A stretch of 64,000 nucleotides of DNA from Asticcacaulis excentricus CB 48 (GCF_000175215.2 NC_014816.1:1-64000); one strand, 5' to 3'; shown: positions 1-11,627, counted from the first letter of the stretch. A program made the numbers and translations. The notes: a model not told the origin generated them from the sequence alone.

Positions 1-405
1 AATTTCTCCTTACCGGGGAAGACGTTATCAGAGTCAACAGAAATATCAGCGCTGGTCAGCAAATATCCTCGTTGACCTGACCGCCGGGAAAGCTAAGGTG
101 AACCCATCTCGCCTTTCCATCCCAATACGGATGAAACGGTGGCGCAGGGCAGGGCCTTGCGCCAGACGAGAGTCTGTTGCCAAAATTTCACAAAACCAAT
201 GACTTAGGTTTTGCCGGAACGCGGATCAGATCGGGGGTGGACACAGCCTGACACTGGTTAAGGTGTGAACGCCAAGGGTTTTTGTAACCGGAGGCGGCTC
301 TCCCTCTTCGGGTGTCAGGGGCTCTCTCAGAGCCTGTGTCAACCCGTCTGAAGCCGCCACCGCATTGCGTAAGAGTTGGGGAAAAATGATCGGGGCTTTG
401 ATAAC
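1..405 (+). promoter_or_regulatory. dnaA upstream and leader region
   Basis: No gene is supported in this stretch. It precedes dnaA and must hold at least part of its promoter and leader. Two GANTC sites (31-35 and 170-174) are potential CcrM methylation sites; in Caulobacter, methylation of such sites influences dnaA transcription, but two sites in 400 bases is close to chance. A perfect 6-bp hairpin with a 3-nt loop lies at 320-334, inside what would be the 5' leader. I see no TTATCCACA DnaA box here, so I do not call an origin. Confidence 0.4.
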
Positions 406-1827
406 ATGCCAGGCGTAAACAACTGGTCGCCGATCCAGCCTGAAATGGTATGGACTAAAGTCGCATCCGCGCTTCGTCATGAACTGGGTGAGGGGCCTTA
501 CAATTCCTATGTCGCGCCGTCGGCGCTGCGACAGAATCCCCTGGGCGACCCGGTGCTGGTGACGCCGACACTTTATGCCCGCGACTGGTTCGCTCGCAAT
601 GCCCTGCGCCGTGCCAACGAGCTGTGGGCGCAGCACGATCCGGACCACCGTTCGCTGGAACTGAAATCGCGGGCTGAATTCGACGATCAGTCGAAGAGCG
701 CCCCCATGACACCGGTGACCCGCACAGATAGCGCCGAAAACGCACCGGCGGCTCCTGTCGTCAGTTTTCAGGACGCGGTGGCCCGTGTGGCCGGGCTCCA
801 GGAACGCCTGACGTTTGAGACCTTTGTGCCTGGTCGCGGCAATGAATTCGCCTACACCATGTCGCGTCAGGTGGCCACCTGGGCGGATGGGCACTTTAAC
901 CCGGTCTTCTTCCACGGCCCTTACGGCTATGGAAAAACACACCTTCTGAACGCCATCGCCTGGGAAGCGAAGGCCCGTCGTCAGGACGCAAAAGTCGTCT
1001 ATCTGACCGCGGAAAAGTTCACCTCGACCTTTGTGAAATCGCTTCAGGACCGCTCGACTGCGGCCTTTAAGGATGAACTGCGCAGTGCCGATTTGCTTCT
1101 GATCGACGATGTGCATTTTATCGGCGGCAAGACCTCGTCGCAGGAGGAGTTGTTTCACACCTTGACCGCGCTGTTGGAAAACAATAAGCGCGTGGTGTTC
1201 ACGGCGGACCGTCCGCCGTCGCACCTCAACGAAATCGAAGCGCGTCTCAGATCGCACCTGTCTTCCGGACTGGTCTGCGCTCTGGATGTCGCCGATCAAA
1301 GCCTGAGAATGGGCATTATCGAGCGTAAGCTCGATCAACTCGCTAAGCGTCTGGGCGTCGCCCAGAAGCCGCAACATGATGTACTGCAATTTTTAGCAGA
1401 CCGCGTACCGGGTTCTATCCGAGAGCTGGAAGGGGCCGTTAATACCCTGGCCGCTTCGGCCGGTGCGCGTCTGGGGAGTTTGACTTTGGACGAAGCTATG
1501 GCCTTGCTGCAACCCAACCTGAAGGTATCGGCTGAGCGCCGCGTGACGGTCGATGAAATCCAGAAGCTGACGGCGGATCACTTCGCCCTGAAGCAGGCGG
1601 ATCTTCTGTCGGAGCGCCGGACGCGCTCGGTTGCCCGCCCGCGTCAGGTGGCGATGTGGCTGTGCAAGCAGCACACGACGCGTTCTTATCCGGATATCGG
1701 CCGCCGTTTCGGCGGGCGTGACCACACCACGGTTCTGCATGCCGTGAAGAAGGTCGAGGAGCTGCTGCAAAGCGATGAACAGATCGCCAAAGACGTGGAA
1801 GCCCTGACCCGCAAACTGCGCGGCTGA
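406..1827 (+). CDS. dnaA: Chromosomal replication initiator DnaA
   Basis: AAA+ ATPase that binds DnaA boxes and opens the origin. Domain I (about residues 1-90) is followed by a short linker with TPVTRTDSAEN-type low complexity, then the AAA+ domain with Walker A GPYGYGKT (171-178) and Walker B ending in IDD (about 233-235). The C-terminal helix-turn-helix carries the DnaA signature GGRDHTTV (436-443), followed by LHAVKK. The 473-residue length fits Caulobacter-type DnaA, which has a short domain II. I chose the ATG at 406; a TTG at 376 is in frame and would add ten residues, and neither start has a strong ribosome binding site. dnaN follows on the same strand after a 158-base gap, the ancestral dnaA-dnaN order. 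Confidence 0.97.
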   Translation: MPGVNNWSPIQPEMVWTKVASALRHELGEGPYNSYVAPSALRQNPLGDPVLVTPTLYARDWFARNALRRANELWAQHDPDHRSLELKSRAEFDDQSKSAPMTPVTRTDSAENAPAAPVVSFQDAVARVAGLQERLTFETFVPGRGNEFAYTMSRQVATWADGHFNPVFFHGPYGYGKTHLLNAIAWEAKARRQDAKVVYLTAEKFTSTFVKSLQDRSTAAFKDELRSADLLLIDDVHFIGGKTSSQEELFHTLTALLENNKRVVFTADRPPSHLNEIEARLRSHLSSGLVCALDVADQSLRMGIIERKLDQLAKRLGVAQKPQHDVLQFLADRVPGSIRELEGAVNTLAASAGARLGSLTLDEAMALLQPNLKVSAERRVTVDEIQKLTADHFALKQADLLSERRTRSVARPRQVAMWLCKQHTTRSYPDIGRRFGGRDHTTVLHAVKKVEELLQSDEQIAKDVEALTRKLRG

Positions 1828-1985
1828 TTAGCCGGTTTAACCGGTTGACGCCGCTTAATAAACATTTAAGGTCTTACGAAGCGCCGGGGCAACTGCCCCG
1901 GCCTTTTGCTCTCTACCTACACGGCCGCAAAGGCTGGTCAAAACTTCTGGCCAAAAATTCCGGCCAAAAATTCTGGGATGCCAAG

Positions 1986-3107
1986 ATGCAGCTAATCATT
2001 GAACGTGGCGCACTCCTGAAGGCACTGGGCCACGTCCAGAACGTGGTGGAACGCCGCAACACCATCCCCATACTGTCGAACGTGCTTCTGTCGGCTGAAG
2101 GCTCACAGGTGTCCTTCTCAGCGACCGATCTCGATATGGAGATCGTCGATTCCGCAGAAGCCATCGTCGCCGTGCCGGGTCAGATCACTGCGCCGGCCCA
2201 TACCCTCTACGAAATCGTCCGCAAACTTCCCGACGGAGCGGATGTCGAACTGCGCTATCAGGCCGGTGACGATCCGCGCCTCACCGTACAGGCCGGGCGC
2301 TCGCGCTTTGCCCTGCCCGTGCTGCCCGCCGGTGATTTCCCGGTCATGTCAGGCGACCATGACGGCACGACCTATGCGCTGCTGAAAGAAGACTTAAAGC
2401 GCCTGATCGACAAAACGCGCTTTGCCGTCTCGACCGAAGAGACGCGCTACTATCTCAACGGCCTTTTCCTTCACACCCTGACTGAGGACGGATCAGGCTA
2501 TCTGCGTGCCGTGGCTACCGACGGCCACCGCCTGGCCCTTGCCGAAATGCCGGCTCCGGACGGTTCGATGGGCAGCGCCGGGGTTATCATCCCGCGCAAG
2601 ACCATTGATCAGGCCCGCCGCCTGCTGGACGACGGCACGGGTTATGTCGAACTGACCGTTTCACCCGCCAAGATCCGCTTCAACTTCGGCACTGCGGCCC
2701 TGACGTCGAAAATCATCGATGGCTCCTTCCCGGATTATGGTCGCGTGATCCCGAAGAACAACGACAAGCTGATGCGTATCGACACGGGCATCCTGTCGCG
2801 CGCCGTCGATCGCGTTTCGACCATCTCAGCGGAAAAGAGCCGCTCGGTGAAGATGGCGATCGAGCCGGGGCGTCTGACGCTCACCGTGCGCAATATCGAA
2901 GCCGGTCAGGCCGTCGAAGAAGCGGAAATCGACTACGATTCCGACTCGCTCGAAATCGGCTTCAACGCCCGCTACATCCTCGATGTGATGGGGCAGATCG
3001 CCGGTGAACAGGTCGAACTGCGCCTCAATGATGCGGCCTCTCCGACCCTCGTGCTCGATACCGCAGATCAGGGCGTACAGTACGTGCTGATGCCGCTGCG
3101 GGTGTAG
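1986..3107 (+). CDS. dnaN: DNA polymerase III sliding clamp (beta subunit)
   Basis: Ring-shaped homodimer that tethers polymerase III and other DNA enzymes to DNA. The 373-residue product has the standard three-domain clamp length. It begins with MQLIIERGALLKAL, the canonical DnaN start, followed by NVVERRNTIPILSNV, and ends in the usual YVLMPLRV-type tail that packs near the peptide-binding pocket. The frame is open back to 1845, but that extension is unlike clamp sequences, so the ATG at 1986 is preferred although its ribosome binding site is weak. A strong hairpin terminator follows, so dnaN and recF are probably at least partly separate transcription units despite being adjacent. Confidence 0.97.
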   Translation: MQLIIERGALLKALGHVQNVVERRNTIPILSNVLLSAEGSQVSFSATDLDMEIVDSAEAIVAVPGQITAPAHTLYEIVRKLPDGADVELRYQAGDDPRLTVQAGRSRFALPVLPAGDFPVMSGDHDGTTYALLKEDLKRLIDKTRFAVSTEETRYYLNGLFLHTLTEDGSGYLRAVATDGHRLALAEMPAPDGSMGSAGVIIPRKTIDQARRLLDDGTGYVELTVSPAKIRFNFGTAALTSKIIDGSFPDYGRVIPKNNDKLMRIDTGILSRAVDRVSTISAEKSRSVKMAIEPGRLTLTVRNIEAGQAVEEAEIDYDSDSLEIGFNARYILDVMGQIAGEQVELRLNDAASPTLVLDTADQGVQYVLMPLRV

Positions 3108-3152
3108 GCTCAATTTTTCGCCCTGCTCCACATTTTGGCAATGAGACAAATG

Positions 3153-3198
3153 GTCAGATCGAAACCCGGGGTTACCGTGTGTTTCGATCTGACTTTTT
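3153..3198 (+). terminator. Rho-independent terminator after dnaN
   Basis: A perfect 13-bp inverted repeat (arms 3153-3165 and 3181-3193, GTCAGATCGAAAC and its complement) with a 15-nt loop is followed at once by TTTTT (3194-3198). It lies between the dnaN stop and the recF start, only 16 bases before the recF ATG, so recF needs read-through or a promoter overlapping the hairpin. Confidence 0.85.
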
Positions 3199-3214
3199 CG
3201 TTTAAAGGGCGCGC

Positions 3215-4339
3215 ATGAAAACCCGCATTCACGCCCTGAGCCTGACCGATTTTCGCAGCTATGACCGGCTTGATGTCGATTTGTCCGGGCGGTCGCTATA
3301 TCTGTTCGGCCCCAACGGCGCAGGTAAGACCAACTTTCTTGAAGCGATCAGCGTCCTCAATCCCGGTCGGGGTCTGCGCGGGGCGGCCGTCAGCGATCTG
3401 GGGCGTCGCCTTCCGCAGGAGGCCAAGGGTCGCGCCTGGGGCGTGTCGGTCGAGCTGAAAAGCGCCGAGGACGATATCCGCATCGGCACGGGGTCCGACC
3501 CGCGCAGCCTTGAAAAGCGTCTTGTGCGCATCGACCAGCAAACCGTCCCGGCGGGGCGTCTGCTCGATCATATTCGCCTGGTTTGGCTGACCCCGGCGCA
3601 GGACCGTATCTTCCTTGAGGCGCGCGCCGAGCGGCTGCGCTTTTTCGACCGCTTGGTCTTCGCCGCCACACCTTCACACGCCACGACAGTTAGCGCCTAT
3701 GAAAAGGCCCTGCGTGAGCGGCTAAAACTGCTGGTGCAGGGTCCCGCCGACGCCGTCTGGCTCGACGCGCTGGAGGAGAGGCTCGCTGAGGCCGGAAGTG
3801 AGATGATTGGGGCCCGCCGCGCCGCCCTGAGCGATCTTCAGGCGGAAATCGAAGCGCACGAAAGCGCCTTCCCAAAGGCGGATCTGGGACTGATCAACGA
3901 AGCGTCAGACGCCCGGGAACGCGAGACCCTGAATACCGCCTTGCGCGAGGGATTTGCCCGGGCCCGTGCCCGTGATTCGGCGGCGGGGCGCTCGCTTTTC
4001 GGGCCCCATCGCACGGATCTCAGCGTCTTTCACCGCGAAAAAGATCGTCCGGCCGCGGACTGTTCCACGGGGGAGCAAAAAGCCCTCGTTCTGAACCTGA
4101 TTTTGGCGCAGGGGTCGAGACTTTCGCGTGTCAAAAGCGCACCGAATCCTGTAGTATTACTTGACGAAGTCGCAGCGCACCTCGACCCGATTCGCCGGGC
4201 GGCGCTGTTTGATGAAACCGATCGTCTGGGCCTGCAAACCTTGTTTACAGGCACGGACGAAAGCCTCTTCGACGGATTGGCCGGGCGTGCGCTTGGGGTT
4301 CGTGTCGAAGGGGGCCAATGGGTAGAATTTAGGGACTAG
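3215..4339 (+). CDS. recF: DNA replication and repair protein RecF
   Basis: SMC-like ATPase of the RecFOR pathway that helps load RecA at gaps in single-stranded DNA. It starts MKTRIHALSLTDFRSY, typical of RecF, with Walker A GPNGAGKT at residues 32-39, an ABC-type signature around STGEQKALVLNL, and a Walker B-like VVLLDEVAAHLD near the C terminus. The 374-residue length is normal for the family. The start at 3215 directly follows the dnaN terminator, and the stop at 4339 lies two bases before the gyrB ATG, so recF and gyrB are probably cotranscribed and translationally coupled. Confidence 0.96.
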   Translation: MKTRIHALSLTDFRSYDRLDVDLSGRSLYLFGPNGAGKTNFLEAISVLNPGRGLRGAAVSDLGRRLPQEAKGRAWGVSVELKSAEDDIRIGTGSDPRSLEKRLVRIDQQTVPAGRLLDHIRLVWLTPAQDRIFLEARAERLRFFDRLVFAATPSHATTVSAYEKALRERLKLLVQGPADAVWLDALEERLAEAGSEMIGARRAALSDLQAEIEAHESAFPKADLGLINEASDARERETLNTALREGFARARARDSAAGRSLFGPHRTDLSVFHREKDRPAADCSTGEQKALVLNLILAQGSRLSRVKSAPNPVVLLDEVAAHLDPIRRAALFDETDRLGLQTLFTGTDESLFDGLAGRALGVRVEGGQWVEFRD

Positions 4340-4341
4340 GC

Positions 4342-6789
<2,448 letters not shown>

Positions 6790-6811
6790 CGCCACCTACC
6801 ACCCTCTTTTA

Positions 6812-6843
6812 AAACCGCCGGGTCAACACTCCGGCGGTTTTTT
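6812..6843 (+). terminator. Rho-independent terminator after gyrB
   Basis: A perfect 10-bp stem AAACCGCCGG / CCGGCGGTTT (6812-6821 and 6831-6840) with a 9-nt loop leads straight into a run of six T (6838-6843). It ends the recF-gyrB unit. Confidence 0.9.
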
Positions 6844-7379
6844 CTGCGGCAAGTGTCGATTTGCGATTCTTTATATAACGTCACGCGCCCCGCATCCCAT
6901 CGGTGATGCATCCCCCTCAGCCCCACTTCTCACCTCCACGGTTAGCTAGAGCGTTTGCGCGGAGGCCCTCATTGCGCCTCGCGGCAATTGATGCTGGGGA
7001 TGCATGACTTCCGACTTGCACGCGCTCATCGCTCTAAAGTGGCAAAAAGGGCGCCGCCTATCTCGGAAAACTTATGGCCTTGACCACCGATAGCCTAATT
7101 AAAGCGTGGCGCCGATGGCCCCAGGTAAAGGTCAACAGGGACCGCTCTGGCGGATAGTTGGAATTCGTAGGCTGGAAATTTGAAAATCAGTGCCTGCAAA
7201 ACAAGCGGGACTGGAGAATGTTTAATGTTTCGAATCGAAAAGGTGATCGTAGGCGCGGGCGAGTAGCTTTCATGCATCAAGGGTAGGAGCACGGAACTCT
7301 GTTCAACCGAGCTTTATGATGCCGCTCCGCTGCTATGATCCGGTACCATCAAGGTCGATACGGACTGGGTATCGGTAGA
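6844..7379. other. Gene-free stretch between gyrB and higA
   Basis: About 540 bases with no open reading frame that resembles a known protein and no RNA gene I can recognise. Stop codons are frequent in all frames and base composition is less GC-rich than in the flanking genes. It marks the edge of an accessory patch (higA remnant module and GH97 gene) and may be decayed coding sequence, but nothing in it is identifiable. Confidence 0.5.
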
Positions 7380-7748
7380 TTAGGCGATCAGATCACATTC
7401 CTGAACCAGGCGGTCGGCCGGAATATGCCAGGCCTTGTTTATTTTACGGATCATAGCGAGTGTCAGGGGGCGTTTGCGGCGAAGTATTTCTGTCGCGCGG
7501 TTTTTGCCGATCAGATTGGCTAGATCGGACTGGGTCCTGCCCTGCGCTTCCATGGCTGCCTGAATGGCTTGAACCGGATCGAGGTTCTTTGCGATAGGCC
7601 AGCGGCGCTCCTCGTAGTCATGAACGAGAGTGATCATGATGGCGAGCTGGTCATGTTCCGGCGTGCCTTCGGCTGCGCTCCAAAGGCCTTTCATTTCTTC
7701 CAGTGCGGAAGCGTGATCGTCATCGTTCTTGATAGGGCGAATGTCCAT
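7380..7748 (-). CDS. HigA-type antitoxin, XRE-family regulator
   Basis: Small DNA-binding protein of the COG5499/HigA type, 122 residues. Such proteins neutralise a HigB mRNA interferase and repress their own operon. It starts MDIRPIKNDDDHASAL, a typical opening for this group. The C-terminal half carries a helix-turn-helix of the form GRTQSDLANLIGKNRATEIL followed by RKRPLTLAMIRKI. The ATG at 7748 is preferred over an in-frame TTG six bases upstream because AAAG lies about eight bases before it. The usual partner should be encoded immediately upstream; there the sequence keeps only the last part of a HigB-like toxin, so this antitoxin appears orphaned. Confidence 0.85.
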   Translation of the reverse strand: MDIRPIKNDDDHASALEEMKGLWSAAEGTPEHDQLAIMITLVHDYEERRWPIAKNLDPVQAIQAAMEAQGRTQSDLANLIGKNRATEILRRKRPLTLAMIRKINKAWHIPADRLVQECDLIA

Positions 7749-7759
7749 GATCAATACTT

Positions 7760-7961
7760 TCAGAATTGGTCGACGGTCGTTGCGTCGATCCGATCATATT
7801 CGGCATGAGTGCCAATATACAACCCTGGGAGATTTCTGCCCACGAAGTAGATTTATGACCATCCTGTCGGGTAGTTTTTTCAAATCCATTTCGACCTCAG
7901 CCAGAAAGGCGTGCCTAGAGGCTCTATTCTTCTGGCTTCTGATGCTATCCAGCCCGGTCAT
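7760..7961 (-). pseudogene. HigB toxin remnant
   Basis: Immediately upstream of higA, the frame at 7760-7852 encodes IGTHAEYDRIDATTVDQF before a TGA stop. This matches the conserved C-terminal signature of HigB mRNA interferases (FIGTHAEYDRIDA). Going upstream, that frame hits a TAA at 7853-7855, and the nearest ATG (7959-7961) is in another frame whose product loses the signature. The reading frame is therefore broken and shorter than the roughly 95-100 residues of HigB. The assignment rests on the signature as I remember it; the exact 5' limit of the remnant is unclear. Confidence 0.65.
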
Positions 7962-7995
7962 CGAAACGCCCGATGCCGAGCTGGACTAAAAATGG

Positions 7996-10059
7996 CTAAC
8001 GGCGTTTCTTGACCGGCTTTAGGGGTGTAATCTGAATAACCCCACCGCCCGAGTTGGCCAATCGCAGTGTGAGACTTTGCTGGGCATCGACATCAATTTC
8101 GCTCTTCTTCACGCTCGAAGGGTGATCGCCATCTTCCCAGACAACCGCTTTATAGGCGCCTCTGCCAAGGAAGTTCAACGGCACGCTAATCGTCTTTGCA
8201 CCGTCAGTCATCGCCCCCACATACCAGCTATCGCCTGAACGGCGTGCGATAACCACACATTCGTCAATGTCCCCAAGGATGAAGCGGGTCTCGTCCCAGG
8301 AGGCGGGAACGCGCTTTAAAAAGTCAACACCGTCCTCTGGACTTCCGTCCGGCTTCTTGTAGGCGGGCGGACTGTCAGAAACCATCTGAAAAGGGCTCTC
8401 GTAAACAACATACATCGCCAGTGCGGCCGCTCTGGTGGTCATGACATAAGGGTTCACGAAGCTTTGCTTTGCGGGAAAATCTGCCGGCGTCGTGTGTCTG
8501 AAACCACCCGGCGTATAGTCCATCGGCCCGAGCAGCCCACGGGTAAAGGCCAAGGTCACGTTGTGCTTGGCAGTTATGCGCTGGCTCCATTTGTTGTTTT
8601 CTGCGCCCAGCACCCCTTCTTGGGTCATGTAGTTTGGCCAGGTCCGGGTTAAACCTGCAGGCGGAAAGGCCCCATGGAGGTTGACCATGAGCTTGTGATC
8701 AGCGGCCTTCGACAGAAGTCGCCGATAAAACGCCATGATCTCCTGATCGTTGCGGTTCAGAAAATCGACCTTCACCCCCTTAACGCCCCACCGTTCATAG
8801 GTTGCCAGCGCCTCTTCAAGTTGGGCATCCAGTTGCTGCCATTGCAGCCAGACCCATACGCCGACACCCTTCGCTTTAGCGTAGCGTACGATCTCGGCAA
8901 TATCGATTTCCGGCTTGGGTCGGGTCACATCGGCGTTCGCAGTGGGCTCAACGGACGATCCAACAGACCAGCCTTCGTCGATGAGAAGATATTCAAACCC
9001 CATTTCGGACGCGAAATCCGCATAAGCCTTATAGGTGGCCGTGTTCATGCCTGAGGTCTGACCATTGGCATTATGGGGGGACGGCAGAGGAAAGGCGTTG
9101 CCATTCCACCAGTCCCAGGCTGACAACCCGGGCTTAATCCAGCTTGTGTCTGCAATCATCGAGGCGGAAGCGAGTGTATTGATCAACTGGGACTCGATCA
9201 GCTGGCCATTCGTATCTCCCATCATCACGACGCGCCACGGCGTTTTAAAGTCGGTCGAAACGTCTAGCTGAGCCGCTCTGGTGCGGAACCGTGCGCCGGG
9301 GTCATTGTCTTTGCGAGGGGTCAAGACCACGCGTAAACCCGGTGTGCCGTCGTTAAGCCCCGTATAGTAGGCCCCCGGATAGTCTTGTGGATCCGATTCC
9401 GCGATAGCAAATGCGGCGGAACCCGTGCGGCAGACGACCGGCGCCTGGAACAGATGGAAGGGGCGAAACTGCGAGGCCTTAATCGCATCATGCTCGCCTT
9501 CAAAACTGTTCTCAAACCGTCCCTGGTTCAGACCGTGACAATCAAAGTCGTCGCTAAAGCGAAATGAAGTCGCCTCGTCTTGGATGTTTAGCGCCGAACG
9601 ACCGGGCTGTTTAGGAACGACATAGCGAAACGCAATCCCGTCATTATAGGCCCGAACGATCAGATCCAGTCTCGCCAATTCAGACTGCCCGGTTTCAATA
9701 CTTATATGACTTTCCTCGTACGAGGCGCGGACGTCTTTCGACTTCCCTACAGGCAAGGTGTAACGGTCTTCGCCCGTCACTGTTTTGGAGGCTGAAAGCT
9801 TTGCGCCCCTCTCCCCCAGTGTTGTGCCAAACGGGGAGCTGTTTTGCAAAATGAGCCCAAGCGGTGAGGCTTCAATCAGAGCCCTTTGATGCCGGCTTAC
9901 ACTGAAAGTAAGTGCCCCCTTATCGCTCACCACAACGTCCACACGATTACGCTTATCCGGAGACGTTGTTGAAACGGTTTGCGCCGCCGATGATGTCGCC
10001 GCAACCGCAAAAACGGTGATGGAAACGCATTTCAAACAAGACCGAAAATCGAACACCAT
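7996..10059 (-). CDS. Exported glycoside hydrolase family 97 (alpha-glycosidase)
   Basis: 687-residue glycosidase of the SusB/GH97 type, predicted to hydrolyse alpha-linked sugars in the periplasm or outside the cell. A signal peptide (about residues 1-26, hydrophobic core VSITVFAVAA, cleavage near SAAQ) precedes the N-terminal beta-sandwich, the catalytic barrel and a C-terminal all-beta domain. The barrel has GVKVDFLNRND with Asp432 and TQEGVLGAE with Glu481. In GH97 an Asp at the first position marks retaining members (alpha-galactosidase-like), while inverting SusB-type alpha-glucosidases lack it, so a retaining enzyme is inferred. The start has an excellent ribosome binding site (AGGGAGGACTTC before ATG). 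No transporter or sugar regulator lies beside it. Confidence 0.88.
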   Translation of the reverse strand: MVFDFRSCLKCVSITVFAVAATSSAAQTVSTTSPDKRNRVDVVVSDKGALTFSVSRHQRALIEASPLGLILQNSSPFGTTLGERGAKLSASKTVTGEDRYTLPVGKSKDVRASYEESHISIETGQSELARLDLIVRAYNDGIAFRYVVPKQPGRSALNIQDEATSFRFSDDFDCHGLNQGRFENSFEGEHDAIKASQFRPFHLFQAPVVCRTGSAAFAIAESDPQDYPGAYYTGLNDGTPGLRVVLTPRKDNDPGARFRTRAAQLDVSTDFKTPWRVVMMGDTNGQLIESQLINTLASASMIADTSWIKPGLSAWDWWNGNAFPLPSPHNANGQTSGMNTATYKAYADFASEMGFEYLLIDEGWSVGSSVEPTANADVTRPKPEIDIAEIVRYAKAKGVGVWVWLQWQQLDAQLEEALATYERWGVKGVKVDFLNRNDQEIMAFYRRLLSKAADHKLMVNLHGAFPPAGLTRTWPNYMTQEGVLGAENNKWSQRITAKHNVTLAFTRGLLGPMDYTPGGFRHTTPADFPAKQSFVNPYVMTTRAAALAMYVVYESPFQMVSDSPPAYKKPDGSPEDGVDFLKRVPASWDETRFILGDIDECVVIARRSGDSWYVGAMTDGAKTISVPLNFLGRGAYKAVVWEDGDHPSSVKKSEIDVDAQQSLTLRLANSGGGVIQITPLKPVKKRR

Positions 10060-10391
10060 GAAGTCCTCCCTATTTGTATGATATTGGGAGCTATCACGTG
10101 ACCAAGGTCAAGATCTGAAAACGCGGCCTTTACGGTGAAGGGCCACTTTAAGGCAATGGCGTCACCTTTAGTGGCGGACAGCCAACTTTCCTAAGGACAG
10201 GAAACGGCATCGCCCTGCCCTTACAGGCCAAGGGCTGCCTTGCGGTAAAGGCGGATCTTTCACGAAGCGGCAATCCCAGGGCCACAAGGAATGGGCCCTG
10301 GAACATGTCCCGCTTCGAAAGCTTCACAGTTCGCAGTGTCTTACCAGATAGGACGCAAGAGCGCCTCGAAGACACTCAAATGCGGCGCGAG
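10060..10391. other. Intergenic region between argG and the GH97 gene
   Basis: This region is downstream of leftward argG and upstream of leftward GH97, so it should contain the argG terminator and the GH97 promoter. An 8-bp perfect inverted repeat CCAGGGCC / GGCCCTGG (10276-10283 and 10294-10301) with a 10-nt loop could end argG transcripts, though no T run follows. No gene is supported. Confidence 0.4.
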
Positions 10392-11627
10392 CTAGCCGCG
10401 AAGGTCGCGCTTTGCCGCGACCCGCAGACGCAAGGCGTTGAGCTTGATGAAGCCCGCCGCATCGCGGTGGTCATAAGCCACCTTGCCCTCTTCGAAGGTC
10501 ACCAGATCCTGATCATAGAGGCTGTAGGGGCTTTCGCGGCCAATGACCGTGACATTGCCCTTATAGAGCTTCACCGTCACGCGACCGGTGACCTTGGCCT
10601 GCGAATAGTCGATCGCAGCCTGAAGCATTTCGCGCTCCGGCGAGAACCAGAAGCCGTTATAGACCAGCGAGGCGTATTTCGGCATCAGCTCGTCTTTCAG
10701 GTGCATGGCGCCGCGGTCGAGCGTGATCGACTCGATGCCGCGGTGCGCCGCCAGCAGGATGGTGCCGCCGGGGGTCTCATAAACGCCGCGCGACTTCATG
10801 CCGACGAAGCGGTTTTCGACGAGGTCCAGACGACCGACGCCGTTGTCGTGACCGAGCTGGTTCAGCTTGGTCAGAAGGGCTGCCGGCGACAGGGCTTCGC
10901 CATTGATAGCCACCGGATCGCCCTTTTCAAAGTCGATGGTGAAGACCTCGGCCTTGTCCGGCGCGGCTTCCGGGGCGATGGTGCGCTGATAGACGAACTC
11001 CGGGGCTTCGACCGCCGGGTCCTCCAGCACCTTGCCCTCGGACGAGGAGTGCAGCAGGTTGGCATCGACCGAGAAGGGCGCGTCGCCGCGCTTGTCCTTG
11101 GCAATGGGGATCTGGTGCTGTTCGGCAAAGGCCAGCAGAGATTCACGCGACGCGAAGTCCCACTCACGCCATGGCGCGATGACCCTGATATCGGGCTCAA
11201 GGCCGTAATAGCCCAGCTCGAAACGCACCTGATCGTTACCCTTACCCGTCGCACCATGACAGACGGCATCGGCGCCGACCTTGCGAGCGATTTCGATCTG
11301 CTTCTTGGCGATCAGCGGACGCGCGATCGAGGTGCCAAGCAGGTACTGGCCTTCATAGACGGTGTTGGCACGGAACATCGGGAAGACAAAGTCGCGCACG
11401 AACTCTTCGCGCAGGTCTTCAATATAGATGTTTTCCGGCTTGATGCCGAGAAGCTCGGCCTTCTTACGCGCAGGCTCCAGCTCCTCACCCTGACCAAGAT
11501 CCGCGGTGAAGGTCACCACCTCGGCATTATACTCAGTCTGAAGCCACTTCAGGATGATCGAGGTGTCGAGGCCGCCCGAATAGGCGAGGACGACTTTCTT
11601 GACGGGCTTTTCAGTAGGGGAGGTCAT
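10392..11627 (-). CDS. argG: Argininosuccinate synthase
   Basis: Joins citrulline and aspartate with ATP to form argininosuccinate, the penultimate step of arginine synthesis, in the cytoplasm. The N-terminal P-loop-like motif AYSGGLDTSI (about residues 14-23) is the N-type ATP pyrophosphatase signature. Further in are GATGKGNDQVRFELG and the downstream SPYSLYDQDLVTF typical of the family; 411 residues is normal. The ATG at 11627 gives MTSPTEKPVKKVVLAYSGG with GGAG about 11 bases upstream; the frame remains open further upstream but without family similarity. It appears to be a single-gene unit. Confidence 0.97.
   Translation of the reverse strand: MTSPTEKPVKKVVLAYSGGLDTSIILKWLQTEYNAEVVTFTADLGQGEELEPARKKAELLGIKPENIYIEDLREEFVRDFVFPMFRANTVYEGQYLLGTSIARPLIAKKQIEIARKVGADAVCHGATGKGNDQVRFELGYYGLEPDIRVIAPWREWDFASRESLLAFAEQHQIPIAKDKRGDAPFSVDANLLHSSSEGKVLEDPAVEAPEFVYQRTIAPEAAPDKAEVFTIDFEKGDPVAINGEALSPAALLTKLNQLGHDNGVGRLDLVENRFVGMKSRGVYETPGGTILLAAHRGIESITLDRGAMHLKDELMPKYASLVYNGFWFSPEREMLQAAIDYSQAKVTGRVTVKLYKGNVTVIGRESPYSLYDQDLVTFEEGKVAYDHRDAAGFIKLNALRLRVAAKRDLRG

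Noticed and set aside
1..405. GANTC sites upstream of dnaA as proof of CcrM control
   Set aside because: Two sites in about 400 bases is close to the chance expectation, so it is recorded only as a possibility.
226..1389. 387-codon open frame on the minus strand over dnaA
   Set aside because: Shadow frame opposite dnaA with no ribosome binding site or similarity.
7095..7292. 65-codon open frame on the minus strand
   Set aside because: No ribosome binding site, no family features, in a region with many stops.
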